Shown here piece by piece: positions 17,694-28,100 of a stretch of DNA of 64,000 nt. The stretch's first letter is position 1, and each line of letters opens with the position of its first letter. The notes under the pieces were generated by a model that saw nothing but the letters and a program-made list of their open reading frames with translations, made no database searches and had not been told where the DNA came from. Source of the stretch: an uncultured Lachnospiraceae bacterium (lineage in GTDB: Bacteria > Bacillota > Clostridia > Lachnospirales > Lachnospiraceae); NCBI GenBank assembly GCA_902794095.1, contig CADBFZ010000006.1, forward strand, positions 1 through 64,000, in the 5' to 3' direction. A program made the translations under genes and the position numbers.

Positions 17694-19586
17694 ATGAATA
17701 AATACGATATAAGCAGACTTTGCTTACGTTGCATGAGGATCAGTGACGATAATGACATTTGTCCTTTCTGCGGCCATAACAAGATCGGCGAAAAGACATG
17801 GCAAAATGCACTGACTCCCGGCACGATTTTAAACAATAAAATACTTATCGGTAATATCCTGGGCAAGGGCGGATACGGAATCACCTACATCGGTTTCGAT
17901 CTGCTCCTTGAATACAGGGTCGCAATTAAGGAATTCTTTCCGGAAGAGCTCGTTACCAGAGCTGAAGACGGCCACACTCTCGTAGTTCAAGACGAAGTCA
18001 ATTCAGACTCTTACGAAGAAGAAACCCAGGCATATTTACGTGAGGCAAGAATCCTTGCCGAATATTCCAAAAATCCCGGTATAGTCTCCATCAAAGACCT
18101 GTTTTATGAAAATAATACAGGTTATATTGTGATGGAATATCTTGAGAACGGGAACCTCTTTAAGTATGTCGACAATCATGGCGGTTGGCTTCCTTCCGAC
18201 AAAGCTCTTACTCTTATAGAGCCCATCATCGACATTCTCGGGGATCTTCATCAGTCAGGTCTTATTCACAGGGATGTCTCTCCCGATAACATAATGCTTG
18301 ATAAAGACGGATCAATCAAACTGATTGATTTCGGCGGTTCTCGTAAAAACGGAGCCAAGTCCAAGCAGGAGTTCCTCGGAAAGTGGGGATTTGCTCCTCC
18401 TGAGCAGATGTTCTCTCGCGTAGCCGAGCAAGGTCCCTGGACAGATATCTATGGTATTTGCTCTACTCTCTACTATCTGTGCACCGGAGATATCCCCCAG
18501 TCCGCAATCGAGCGTGAAGAAAACGATCTGATCACTCCAATAAACAGCTATAACATTGATCTCGATCCCGGTATCGGCGAGTCCATCATGAAGGGACTTT
18601 CCATGAAACCCGAGGACAGACAGCAGTCGATCGATGAACTTTACTATGACCTCTATTCTATCCGCCGCACCTCCAAGCAGTCCCATGCTCAGGAAGCAGT
18701 CGCGGAGCGCAGAGTCATTGTAATGGATCACGACGGACGTGTATGGTTCGGTTCATATCCCATGAACGAGATCACTCCCGAGAACATTACCAGTGACATC
18801 GAATGTGCTGAATATGATGAGAATAATACGGCTATAGTAAACGAGGAAAAGTACTATCGTCTCCCCGTATATAAGAATGCAAAGAGCAAAGAATCTTCGA
18901 ATATCTTATCAAGCGTATTCAATCTTAAGCACGGCCGAGTTAAAGACGGATACAAATACTTTAAGTACAATGCAATTCCCTGGAGAGTCGTTAATGAATC
19001 CAAGGGAAGAACCACTCTGATTAGTGAATACATTCTCGATTATCTGCCTTTCAATGGCACTACCTATCTGAAGTATTCAGACAGAGACATTGTCAAAGTA
19101 AAGACCGGAATCTATTGGGGTGATTCCAAGCTGAGAGCATGGCTGAATTCAGCATTTATTAACATGGCCTTCTCAGCTCAGGAGAAGATCAAGCTTCACT
19201 TTACCAAGATCTCCACTCCCACTTCAGCTCTTGATGACAGATATACCAACGATAAGGTTTATATCCCGTCACTTGATGAGCTTTATTACGGATTTGATAC
19301 TTCTAAGGATCGAATTGACAGATCCAAGAAAAATAAAGACAACGTTTACTGCACAGCACCCATTTCACAGTATACCGCTGCTATTCCCAGGGATCCGGAT
19401 TTCGTTCCCTGCTTCGGTTTAAGATCAAGAGGACTGTTCTCCAAGGATATGTCCTTCCTTGCCAGCGAAGATTGCTTTGGTCAGCTCATCGGTCGTAACG
19501 GCCCCGAAAACTGGATGCTTAACAAACGTTGCGGAATCAGACCTGTTATCTGTGTAAGCAGCGATTCCATCAAGAGGATCTCATAA
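17694..19586 (+). CDS. Zinc-ribbon serine/threonine protein kinase with C-terminal DUF6273-like domain
   Basis: 630 residues. Cys10, Cys13, Cys23 and Cys26 form an N-terminal zinc ribbon. A Hanks-type kinase domain covers about residues 50-325: glycine loop GKGGYGITY near 57, lysine in VAIKEFFPEE, catalytic HRDVSPDN near 191, metal-binding DFG near 211, and GFAPPEQM as the activation-segment end. Residues about 340-630 hold a domain with WGDSKLRAWLNSAF, KVYIPSLDELY and a C-terminal CGIRPVI, which resembles DUF6273, a module often attached to clostridial surface or signalling proteins. No membrane helix is seen, unlike PASTA kinases, so it is probably cytoplasmic. It starts 25 bases after the SHOCT-repeat gene and ends 3 bases before a phosphatase gene. 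The ATG is needed to keep the zinc ribbon, though its ribosome binding site is weak. Confidence 0.88.
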   Translation: MNKYDISRLCLRCMRISDDNDICPFCGHNKIGEKTWQNALTPGTILNNKILIGNILGKGGYGITYIGFDLLLEYRVAIKEFFPEELVTRAEDGHTLVVQDEVNSDSYEEETQAYLREARILAEYSKNPGIVSIKDLFYENNTGYIVMEYLENGNLFKYVDNHGGWLPSDKALTLIEPIIDILGDLHQSGLIHRDVSPDNIMLDKDGSIKLIDFGGSRKNGAKSKQEFLGKWGFAPPEQMFSRVAEQGPWTDIYGICSTLYYLCTGDIPQSAIEREENDLITPINSYNIDLDPGIGESIMKGLSMKPEDRQQSIDELYYDLYSIRRTSKQSHAQEAVAERRVIVMDHDGRVWFGSYPMNEITPENITSDIECAEYDENNTAIVNEEKYYRLPVYKNAKSKESSNILSSVFNLKHGRVKDGYKYFKYNAIPWRVVNESKGRTTLISEYILDYLPFNGTTYLKYSDRDIVKVKTGIYWGDSKLRAWLNSAFINMAFSAQEKIKLHFTKISTPTSALDDRYTNDKVYIPSLDELYYGFDTSKDRIDRSKKNKDNVYCTAPISQYTAAIPRDPDFVPCFGLRSRGLFSKDMSFLASEDCFGQLIGRNGPENWMLNKRCGIRPVICVSSDSIKRIS

Positions 19587-19589
19587 GTA

Positions 19590-20381
19590 ATGGGCATTTA
19601 TGCTATAAGCGACATACATGGACATTACAGCACATATATAAAGCTTCTCAATAAACTCAAGTTCTCAGACGATGACTTTTTATATGTTGTTGGTGACGTA
19701 ATTGACAGAGGAAGGGATGGTCTTAAGATCATCCTTGATGTCATGTCACGCCCTAATATGGAGATGATCCTTGGAAATCATGAATACATGATGATTGAGG
19801 CAATAGATTATATCCGCAAGAATGAATCGGAAGGTAAGACTTCCAAGGAAGACTTAGGTGAAGCATTCACTCCCGTGGACCTCTGGTTCCATCCGGCTAA
19901 CGGAGGAAAGCCTACATACAACGCTTTTTGCAGACTCGACAGAGAAACCCAGGATAAGATCATGGATTACCTTAAGAGTCTCAGGTTGATAAAGAGGGTG
20001 ACAGTAGGCGATAAGCATTACCACATATCCCACTCCTATTCCGTGGGATATAAATTCGGCAAAGAACTCTTCTACAAAGATGCGCTTGTTGATGCAGAAT
20101 CGGTTGTTTGGGATTCGCTTGTTGACGACAGACCGCCCATCGATATGCTGGAGCATGACTGGTTTGCATATCCCGATGATACTTATATCGTAGGCCATGT
20201 CTTCACCCAAAGACTCGGATGCATGGATGACAAAGGTCGTGGAAAGATTTTGAGAATTGAAAGACGTGGCGGAATCGATGTCGTAGATGTTGACTGCGGA
20301 ATGGCTCTTAATTCAAGATCAAGCAGACTCGGAGCATTTGAGCTTGGAACTGAAAAAGAAATATACGTTACATATAAATAA
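19590..20381 (+). CDS. PPP-family metallophosphoesterase / serine-threonine phosphatase
   Basis: 263 residues. The metal-binding motifs are in order: SDIHGH at residues 7-12, GDVIDRG near 36-42, GNHEYM near 62, a histidine in HISHSY near 143 and VGHVFTQ near 206. These define the calcineurin-like PPP fold that hydrolyses phosphoserine/threonine or dinucleoside polyphosphates. The placement three bases after a Ser/Thr kinase gene in the same operon favours reversal of that kinase's phosphorylation. A strong terminator overlaps the stop codon. Confidence 0.85.
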   Translation: MGIYAISDIHGHYSTYIKLLNKLKFSDDDFLYVVGDVIDRGRDGLKIILDVMSRPNMEMILGNHEYMMIEAIDYIRKNESEGKTSKEDLGEAFTPVDLWFHPANGGKPTYNAFCRLDRETQDKIMDYLKSLRLIKRVTVGDKHYHISHSYSVGYKFGKELFYKDALVDAESVVWDSLVDDRPPIDMLEHDWFAYPDDTYIVGHVFTQRLGCMDDKGRGKILRIERRGGIDVVDVDCGMALNSRSSRLGAFELGTEKEIYVTYK

Positions 20382-20413
20382 GATGACAGGGTAACCTGTC
20401 ATCTTATTATTTT
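20380..20413 (+). terminator. Intrinsic terminator of the SHOCT/kinase/phosphatase operon
   Basis: AAGATGACAGG (20380-20390) pairs perfectly with CCTGTCATCTT (20395-20405) around GTAA, followed by a T-rich tract (TTATTATTTT). It begins on the last base of the TAA region of the phosphatase gene. Confidence 0.9.
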
Positions 20414-20420
20414 GAGATAC

Positions 20421-20445
20421 TTGGTCGAACCCAACTTGTCACATT
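20421..20445. repeat. Partial copy of the GTCGGACCC repeat element
   Basis: The 20 bases from 20424 match 18 of the 20 bases from 54866 in the palindromic element at 54851-54931 (both read GTCGrACCCAACyTGTCACA). Like that element it lies between convergent genes, here ending in the stop region of the YfhO gene. Only one arm is present. Confidence 0.5.
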
Positions 20446-22810
20446 ACAATTCTATTACTATGCTGTGCTCTCCGGAACTAATTCCCAGAACCATCAATAG
20501 TGCCCCGGCATATCTGCAGGTATCTGCTCTATTCCCGTCAATAAGTACTTTAACTTCATCAGAGTAAGGAATTGTCAGGAGTAATGCTTTTCCGTCTTCC
20601 TGAGCCGAAATACGGCCTTCTATCCTATCTCCGGACATGTTTTCGATAAACATCTGTGAATCACTGAGAGTATCGTAAACAGAAGTGAATTCATCAAAAT
20701 CCATTGCATAGATAAATGCATTTCTGTACCTATCAGTTCCCTCTATAGTAACGGTAATCTCAGTATCTTCAGTGAAGTTTCCAAGCTTAATATTATATGC
20801 CTTTTGATATCCTGCAAATACGGCAATAACTCTCTCGTCGATTGAAATAACAATCAGGTCAGTATCTGATTTAGACTTGTAATCCAGCTCGGATTCATTC
20901 AGCAATTCAAAATTCAGATATACATTCTTCCCGGCAGGTGCAGTGAATGTAAGTGTTCTTTTGATCCTGTCCACAATGACGGGATTACCTTCTTCATCGG
21001 TTTCATCACCCACACCTACAGTATCTTCTACAATCTCTTCATACTTGAGTTCTTCAAACAGTTCCCAAGGCTCTCCCATTATTCCTTTCATAAAAATCTG
21101 CTGATTCTCAAAAGGATTCGACCCAAACAAAGATTCTGCATTGCAATCAGCAGCAGATGAATTAACAAGGTACCCGATTCCAAGGGAATAAGGATTCCTG
21201 CTTAATGTAGCAAAACCGTTAGAAGTAATCATCTCATAACCGGTATCTGCATGTCCCTTATGGATCATATAATCAATGCCAAATAACATATCCGTCAGGA
21301 CGGTGGTTCCCTCATCACAGGCCTTGTAATGGTACTGAAGAAGTCCCAGATTCTTATAAAGCCTTAGCATCTCGGGATTATAGGATGATGAGAAATAATC
21401 AAGTCCGTTGTAACCAAGGAGCATGGTATCGGATGAAGTGAACTCATAATCCTTGGAAATTCGGCAAAGAGACATACCTTCCACATTGTTCGAAATAGCG
21501 TCAGCATGAGCATAATCTACAAGATCTGCAGTAGTATCAATAAAGAATCTGAAATCCGATCTGGTTGCAGAAGGAAGAGTCTTATAATCCATATCCAGCT
21601 GTCTGAATCCATTAAAGACTATAAGTGCACATATAAGGCAAACAGCACCTGCCATATATTCTTTCGAGAGTTTAATCTCGTTAATACCTTCTGTAGCAAG
21701 CACCATAATGAAGAACACGAACAAGAATGAAAACCTGTGAGGATATGCAACAGGATCCCTGAACATATGCCAAACACGGTATAAGGGTCTGATCATAAAA
21801 CTCAAAATAAAAAATAGGAATATGCCTATAGAGGCATAGAAATTAGCTTTATTGCTCTTCTTTCGAACAATCGCATAAACTGCAAGTCCCAACATAATAA
21901 GAGTGCAGTAAACGGAAGGCCCTCCCTCACTGTACAATCCGCCAAAACTTCCGCAGATAAGCTGTTTAAGGAATGTAAAAGGGCCGATTACAAATAATCC
22001 GCCGTTAGAATAAACGCCGTGATCATATACCTTACCGTTAATGAGTTCTCTGATAACAGGTAAGAAAACCACTGCAGCCAATCCTGCAGATACAAGTGAT
22101 ACACAGGCAAATCTGATAAATGACCAAACTGCTTCTTTCTTCTCAAGCTTATGCAAAGTGATCAGATATACAGAATACAGTACCAAAAACAGGCACACCA
22201 TGTATGCCGAGTAATAATGGGTAAGAATACATAAAAACAGAAAAATCAGATACAAGTACGAAGCTTTCAGGCTCTTTTTATAACTCTTTGAAACAATCAC
22301 TCTCTCCAGATACACAGCGATTATCGGAAGCCAGAAAAGCGTATCAAGATACATCGGGAGTATAAAGAAAGTAACCGCTGCGGATGATAAAGCATAGCAC
22401 ACAGACAGGGTAACAACTTTAACCGGCTCTATGATTCCCTTACTGATCACTAAGAATGCAAACGAAGAAGCTATAAAACCTGCTTTAAGAATATCAACAA
22501 GAAGTATTGCGTCAGGAAGATGCGTAACATCCACAAACAGATATATTACAGATAACGGTGAAGCCAGATAATAAGCAATAAGCCCTGCCAAAGGGGTGCC
22601 CAAAGAACCTTCAAAAGTGTAAGTTAATGAACCGCCATGCAGTAAACTTCCAAGATACGCATAGAAAGAAACAAATTGCTCCTGCATATCAAATATCAAA
22701 AGAGTTCTCTCACTTCCGGGATAAATCCCCGAAACGACAAATATCACGGCAGCAAGTAATGCGGCCGTGATAAAAGCTACAGGAATTATTGGTAAAGACT
22801 TTTTATTCAT
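20444..22810 (-). CDS. YfhO-family membrane protein at the end of the surface-protein operon
   Basis: 788 residues from the ATG at 22808-22810. This start is chosen because it forms a 4-base ATGA overlap with the upstream LRR gene and is followed directly by a basic stretch and the first membrane helix; a longer reading adds 22 residues with no membrane-protein character. The features are the YfhO N-terminal helix, GIYPGSERTLLIFDM, about ten membrane segments and a long extracytoplasmic region. It ends right after a beta-rich domain (SGEHSIVIEL) and lacks the final membrane helix seen in the other YfhO proteins of the window. Likely a GT-C type envelope glycosyltransferase. It is co-transcribed with LRR surface proteins and sortase, which could be its acceptors (inference). 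Confidence 0.85.
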   Translation of the reverse strand: MNKKSLPIIPVAFITAALLAAVIFVVSGIYPGSERTLLIFDMQEQFVSFYAYLGSLLHGGSLTYTFEGSLGTPLAGLIAYYLASPLSVIYLFVDVTHLPDAILLVDILKAGFIASSFAFLVISKGIIEPVKVVTLSVCYALSSAAVTFFILPMYLDTLFWLPIIAVYLERVIVSKSYKKSLKASYLYLIFLFLCILTHYYSAYMVCLFLVLYSVYLITLHKLEKKEAVWSFIRFACVSLVSAGLAAVVFLPVIRELINGKVYDHGVYSNGGLFVIGPFTFLKQLICGSFGGLYSEGGPSVYCTLIMLGLAVYAIVRKKSNKANFYASIGIFLFFILSFMIRPLYRVWHMFRDPVAYPHRFSFLFVFFIMVLATEGINEIKLSKEYMAGAVCLICALIVFNGFRQLDMDYKTLPSATRSDFRFFIDTTADLVDYAHADAISNNVEGMSLCRISKDYEFTSSDTMLLGYNGLDYFSSSYNPEMLRLYKNLGLLQYHYKACDEGTTVLTDMLFGIDYMIHKGHADTGYEMITSNGFATLSRNPYSLGIGYLVNSSAADCNAESLFGSNPFENQQIFMKGIMGEPWELFEELKYEEIVEDTVGVGDETDEEGNPVIVDRIKRTLTFTAPAGKNVYLNFELLNESELDYKSKSDTDLIVISIDERVIAVFAGYQKAYNIKLGNFTEDTEITVTIEGTDRYRNAFIYAMDFDEFTSVYDTLSDSQMFIENMSGDRIEGRISAQEDGKALLLTIPYSDEVKVLIDGNRADTCRYAGALLMVLGISSGEHSIVIEL

Positions 22811-25083
22811 CGAACTCTTTTCCTGATAAGGATCATAAACAAACCGGAGAAAATGAGCATTCCGCAGATAACCCATCTTGCAGTACTTACAGACATAATT
22901 CTTCCCTTGAAAGAAGTATCGGTAGCCCGAACAGAAGGTCCGCCTGAATTAGCTCTGAGCGTAACATCCGAGGTAATGATCTCCGAATCACTCAGCTCAT
23001 CTCCCGTTGTGCACAGAGCAAATGTGCTGAGATGGTATGTGGTAAATCTTGCAAATGCAAGACCGTCAGTATTAACTATCGTGACAGGAATATCTTCAAG
23101 CTGTCCGTTTCTGTCTACGGTAAGTACGATAAGTTTCTGACCGATAAGCGATTCTGGTAAAGGAATTGCGACTTCAAGTCCCTGGTTTCCGAGTTTTGTT
23201 ATGGGAATTCCTGATGAATCAGTCAAAGTAAGTTCGTAGAGAACCTTGTCACCGTTGTATTTACCGTTGAGGAAATCATTGGCCCTGTTAAGCGCAAGAT
23301 CAAATGCAGATGAATTCTCAAGTTCACTTATATGAAGAGTAAAAGGTCTGTCAGCTCCGTCGAGATAAGCTACTGCTGTGGGAAGTCCGGTAACCGTAAC
23401 TCCCGCATTATCCTTATCTTCTACTGAAGTTCTGTAACCGGCATTGGAAAGTCTCTGTGTGGTCTCTTCATAGGTAACATTAAGTCCCTCGGTATCTTCC
23501 ATATCATCAAATGCACCGACACCTACATTGATTATTCTCTCAGGCTTATCAGCGATACTGATCTGAGTTCCGGCAAATGCTCGGTCCAAAATCTGAGTTT
23601 CATTTCCACCAAAAGAAACCTCTTCGAGATTCGTGCATCCCATGAATGCTTCTTCTCCGATGCTGATAAGAGATGCAGGAAGTGAAAGGCTCTTCATGGA
23701 AGTGACATCTTTAAAGCATCCTGCTGCAATAATTCTTACTCCTGCAGGTATACTTACATTTGAACTATGTCCTCTATAAGCGATAAGAGCACCGCCACTT
23801 ACGAGGAAATCTCCGTTTGATGCATTAAGATTCTCATCAAGGTTATTATTGATATTTCCGACGGATCCTATAAAGCCTTCAACCCATGCTGTTCCGGCAA
23901 AGGCATAGGGCTCAATCTTCATAATTGACTGAGGAAGACTTACACTTCCGAGTCTTGAACAGTGATAGAACGCGCCGTAATCAATTGTCTCCACACCATC
24001 GGGAAGCGTTACGGATATTACGTCGGTTCTGGAAAAAGCAAACTGTCCTATCTCACTAATGCCTGCAGGAAGGCTCATATTCTCAAGATCATCAGATAGA
24101 TAATATGCTTTATCAGCAACTATTCTAGAATCAACGATCGTGTACTTAGGAATCGATGACGAATAGATAACCGTCTCAGCAGGAATATCAGCAGTTACAT
24201 TCTCTGAGGGCTGAGGCACGGGAGTACCGTCAATAACATGCATAGCTGAATTGTCCATGAAGACAACGGCCGCATTACCCACTACATGGGTCTCACCGTA
24301 TATATTAGTATTCTGATTATAGGCAACTGCAGTATATGTTCCGTCAGGTCTCTGAGTTATCTCATACTGAGTTGTATAAGCACCGGGCTCGTCCTGTACC
24401 CGGGTATCGGAATCTTCTTCGGTTCCGTCATCATTACCGGATACATCATTATCAGTATCGGTATCATTATTATCAGGCACGGGATCATCCATATTACCCA
24501 GATCTTCATATACAGGGAACTGAGCCTGTCTAACATAAAATCCCTTGGCATATTCCCACGCATAAGAGCCTTCGGGTGCAAAGATTACAAGCTTATAGCA
24601 TCCGTCGAAGGCTGAATCATGGATATTATGAGTCTTTTCACTTATGGTGATGGATTCCAGATTAACGTCATCCTCAAAGGCATAGATACCGATTGAAGTG
24701 ACATTCGAAGGGATCGTCATGGTAACGAGTCCCATACAATTAGCGAACACAAAATCATCAATCTTAGAAATTCCCGATCCGAGTACAACTGTCTCAAGAT
24801 TGTCACAGTCCCAGAAAGCATACTCATTAATCTTCCTAACACTGTTGGGAATCGTAACCCTACGGATCTTATCATTATCTCTGAATGCATCCGTAGCGAT
24901 CTCTATAACAGTTGAAGGAATGACTACATCAGTACTTGTTCCGTTGTATGAAAGGAGTGTTCCCGAATCCGATATAGAAAACTCGGGGACGGATGCAGCA
25001 TCCGCCCCCAGAGGAGGAAGCTGCAGCACGAGTAAAGCGACTATTATCAGGATCACTCCCAACAGCTTTCTGATTCTTTTCAT
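22807..25083 (-). CDS. BspA-type leucine-rich-repeat surface protein with C-terminal membrane anchor
   Basis: 758 residues. A signal peptide (MKRIRKLLGVILIIVALL...) is followed by two blocks of LRR_5/BspA-type repeats (roughly residues 45-170 and 320-530) with recurring V-x-x-I-x-x-x-A-F-x-x-C units. An acidic Asp/Asn-rich linker lies near residues 195-230. A C-terminal extracellular domain (LPESLIGQKLIVLTVD, FTTYHLSTFALC) resembles that of the neighbouring 1893-residue protein. The last 25 residues are one membrane helix and RKRVR. No sorting motif is visible, so it is probably held by the helix alone. AAAGGAATT precedes the ATG; it lies 18 bases after the larger LRR gene. BspA-type proteins bind host or substrate ligands; the target is unknown. 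Confidence 0.85.
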   Translation of the reverse strand: MKRIRKLLGVILIIVALLVLQLPPLGADAASVPEFSISDSGTLLSYNGTSTDVVIPSTVIEIATDAFRDNDKIRRVTIPNSVRKINEYAFWDCDNLETVVLGSGISKIDDFVFANCMGLVTMTIPSNVTSIGIYAFEDDVNLESITISEKTHNIHDSAFDGCYKLVIFAPEGSYAWEYAKGFYVRQAQFPVYEDLGNMDDPVPDNNDTDTDNDVSGNDDGTEEDSDTRVQDEPGAYTTQYEITQRPDGTYTAVAYNQNTNIYGETHVVGNAAVVFMDNSAMHVIDGTPVPQPSENVTADIPAETVIYSSSIPKYTIVDSRIVADKAYYLSDDLENMSLPAGISEIGQFAFSRTDVISVTLPDGVETIDYGAFYHCSRLGSVSLPQSIMKIEPYAFAGTAWVEGFIGSVGNINNNLDENLNASNGDFLVSGGALIAYRGHSSNVSIPAGVRIIAAGCFKDVTSMKSLSLPASLISIGEEAFMGCTNLEEVSFGGNETQILDRAFAGTQISIADKPERIINVGVGAFDDMEDTEGLNVTYEETTQRLSNAGYRTSVEDKDNAGVTVTGLPTAVAYLDGADRPFTLHISELENSSAFDLALNRANDFLNGKYNGDKVLYELTLTDSSGIPITKLGNQGLEVAIPLPESLIGQKLIVLTVDRNGQLEDIPVTIVNTDGLAFARFTTYHLSTFALCTTGDELSDSEIITSDVTLRANSGGPSVRATDTSFKGRIMSVSTARWVICGMLIFSGLFMILIRKRVR

Positions 25084-25101
25084 CTGAATTCCTTTACAGA
25101 A

Positions 25102-28100
25102 TTACTTTCTAACGTTTCTATTGGTACTGTTATTTGCCTTTACAGGCTTAAGCGCCGCCCTCTTATCCTTCATAAGGAACAGGACAAGTGAAATCGCAAA
25201 GAGTGCGATAGAGACGAACCACTTAGGATGGATAAGGTCTGCGGTCTTAGGAGTATCATCAAGTCCGCCGCCTGTGGATCCGTTTGAACCTGAAGTCATC
25301 TCAACCGTATTTACGTAGATAACATAAGGTGAGAAGTGAGTACAGGTAAATGTTACACAAGGTACGCCGTTAATGGTCGTGAACTTGGCATTAAGTCCGT
25401 CGAGTTCATTATTGGTAACAACGGCAACCTTATTGTTAGCACCATACTGGATCATCGAATCGGGAAGAGGTAACGTGATTGTTATCGTAAGTCCCGAAGT
25501 ATCGTGGATCTGAGTGGTTCCTGCCGCATCATAAAGGCTGATATCCATAGGGAAGTAAATGATGTTATCAAGGCTTCCATACTTCTTGAGCAGTGCATCA
25601 AGAACTGCTTTATCAGCTGTCTGGCTTGCAGTTACCTTAATAGTGAAGTTATCACTTGATCCGTTAACGGTTGCGGATACAACACCGGTATTTGAAAGTC
25701 CGTTCTTATCGACGACAACAGTTGTTCCACTGCTTCTTACGACATTTCCGGTTGAAGGCCAGTAGTTGTTATTACCGTTTCCGCCCGAACCGGTTCCGCC
25801 TGCTCCATTGTTATTGTTACCTGCTGTTGAAGCCACAAAGTTAGCTGTTACGGTAACATTTTCGGAAGGCATGGTTACAACGGTTGCTGACATTGCCTTG
25901 GAAGCAATGGGTGCTGTTGAAGGTGAAATGCTCCAACTGCTGAATATGGTTCCGGTCTTAGCTTCATTAGCTACGATAACAACCTGAGCGCCGGGCTTAT
26001 AGCTTCCTGATCCTGATCCGTTTACAACGGTAAGGGTGTAGTAAGGTCCGGTATACCCGTCATCATTTCCCTCATAGTCGGGGTTATTAACCATGGTGAA
26101 TCTCATATTCTTATCCATGGTTATGGATGAAGGATCGGGTGACCACTTACACTGCTTATATCCTGCAGGCATCATCAAATCGGGAGGAGTACCACCCTTT
26201 TCTATGGTCAGAGTCTGATATACGGTAACACCATCGGTGTAATAATAAGTAGCCGTGTATTTATCCGATGAAGTAGGATCGGTTCCGTCAATGGGCACAA
26301 GTACAAATTTGGTATCGGAATTGATGACTGTCTCGCTTACACTGGGTGACCACTGCCACTCGGTTCTGGAATAACCGGGAACAACAATATCATAAGCCTT
26401 TCCACCGGGATCAACACCCCAGGTCTGATACAAGCTTCCGTCGGGAAGATAGTAAGTTACCTTATACTGTCCGGGGCCTACTACTCCGCCACCATTTCCG
26501 CCGCCACCGCCGTTATCGGAAGCATACTTGGCGTAAAACTTGATGATACCGTCCTTCTCTTCTACCTGATCAAGTGTGAAGTAAACACCGTCTCTGGGAT
26601 CGATTCTCTGCCAGGTCTGGAAGGTATATCCGGTCTTGGCGGGAGGAGCAAGGTATGCGATCTGGTTAGCGTTAATGTAATACTTGGTTACACCGTTATC
26701 ATCTACGGTAAGTACGGGAACATTATCCATAAGGATGGCACCCGTTGCACCGGATTCGGGATCGGTGTCATAGAATACAGCGGTATAGGAATTATTTAAT
26801 CCTTTATACTTCGCTACAATAGTAAGATCGGAAGTGATATTGAAGCTGTGTCTGTAATCGTATGTCTCCTCGGTATCATAAAGGTTGTAATAGCACTCAA
26901 ACGCAAATCCTGCAGTTGCATGCTTATTATCAGCATCCATGTTAGGATCTCTGAGAATTACCTGATCTCCCTCTACATACTCATCTGTGTACATCAGAGT
27001 AGCTTTGGTTGCGCTTGAATCAACGTAATCATAATAGGTTACGTAGAAATGCTTGATGGGTGTATATGCCTGCAACAAATAGTGATGTTTTGCAAATCTT
27101 TCATAGGCTTTGCTTGTTGAAGTTACATTACCGTTAGCGTCGGTCTCAGCAGGGGCATATACGGTAAGATTATCGTTTGCTCCTTCTGATACACCATGAT
27201 CCGAAGCATCATTAGTAGGATCATCCATAGTTGTTCTGATAAGATCAAGACCGTTTGATGTCCAATCGAGTTCATCACACATAACGGTGAGATTCTTTAA
27301 GTTGGAACCCTTAAATGCATAATCCTCAATAGTATCGCAGGTCTGAGGTAATGTTACGGATACAAGATCGATGGTATCTTCAAATGCCTTCTTAGGAAGT
27401 TTGGAGAATGTTGCATTTTCAAGATTAACTACATTTACTCCGGTATCAGCAAATGCTTCCTGAGATACAGCGTTCACGCCCTTAGTCTCACCGGGCTGAA
27501 CTGTTCCGGCACTTCTACCGGGAAGGTACTCGATCAATGCCTGCTTATTTCCTGAAGTATCCAGGGAGAAAATAATACCGTTATCAGTCTTAAAGTAAGT
27601 ATTATCCTGAAAATCGACATTGGTAAGGGATGAAGTATGCGAGGTCTTCGCATTCGTAGTTCTGTCATAGAGATCAACTCTGAAAGGAGCAACACCAAGA
27701 CTGCTTACAGCAGAGTCAAACTTAACTCCGGTAAGTGAATCATCATTAAAGAATGCGTGGTCTCCAATCGCTTTGACACCATACATCTCTACATTACCGA
27801 GATTACGGCACTCAGCAAATGCAAGTTCACCTATCTTCTCAATAGGCTGAGTCGAATATACATAGGTCATATTCGGACAATCATTAAATCCATAATCAGG
27901 AATGGTAATTGTTTCTGTTCCCGAAAGTGTTAATGCAGTAAGAGTATCACATCCGGCAAAATCACTGTTAGCAGGATCGACCTGCTTATTTCCGTATGCA
28001 TCCAGGATATAATTTCCGCTTGTATCCGTGAGAAATGCAACATCAATCTCTTTAAGTCCGGTAGTATTAACCGCCATAGGATTTCCTGTTGTAATACTCT

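Noticed and set aside
22811..22876. 22-residue N-terminal extension of the YfhO protein at 20444
   Set aside because: It overlaps the LRR gene end and lacks a ribosome binding site; the ATGA-overlap start gives the normal YfhO N-terminus.
24286..24615. Plus-strand reading frame inside the LRR gene
   Set aside because: It is the reverse complement of the acidic Asp-rich linker coding region; no ribosome binding site and no protein-like composition.
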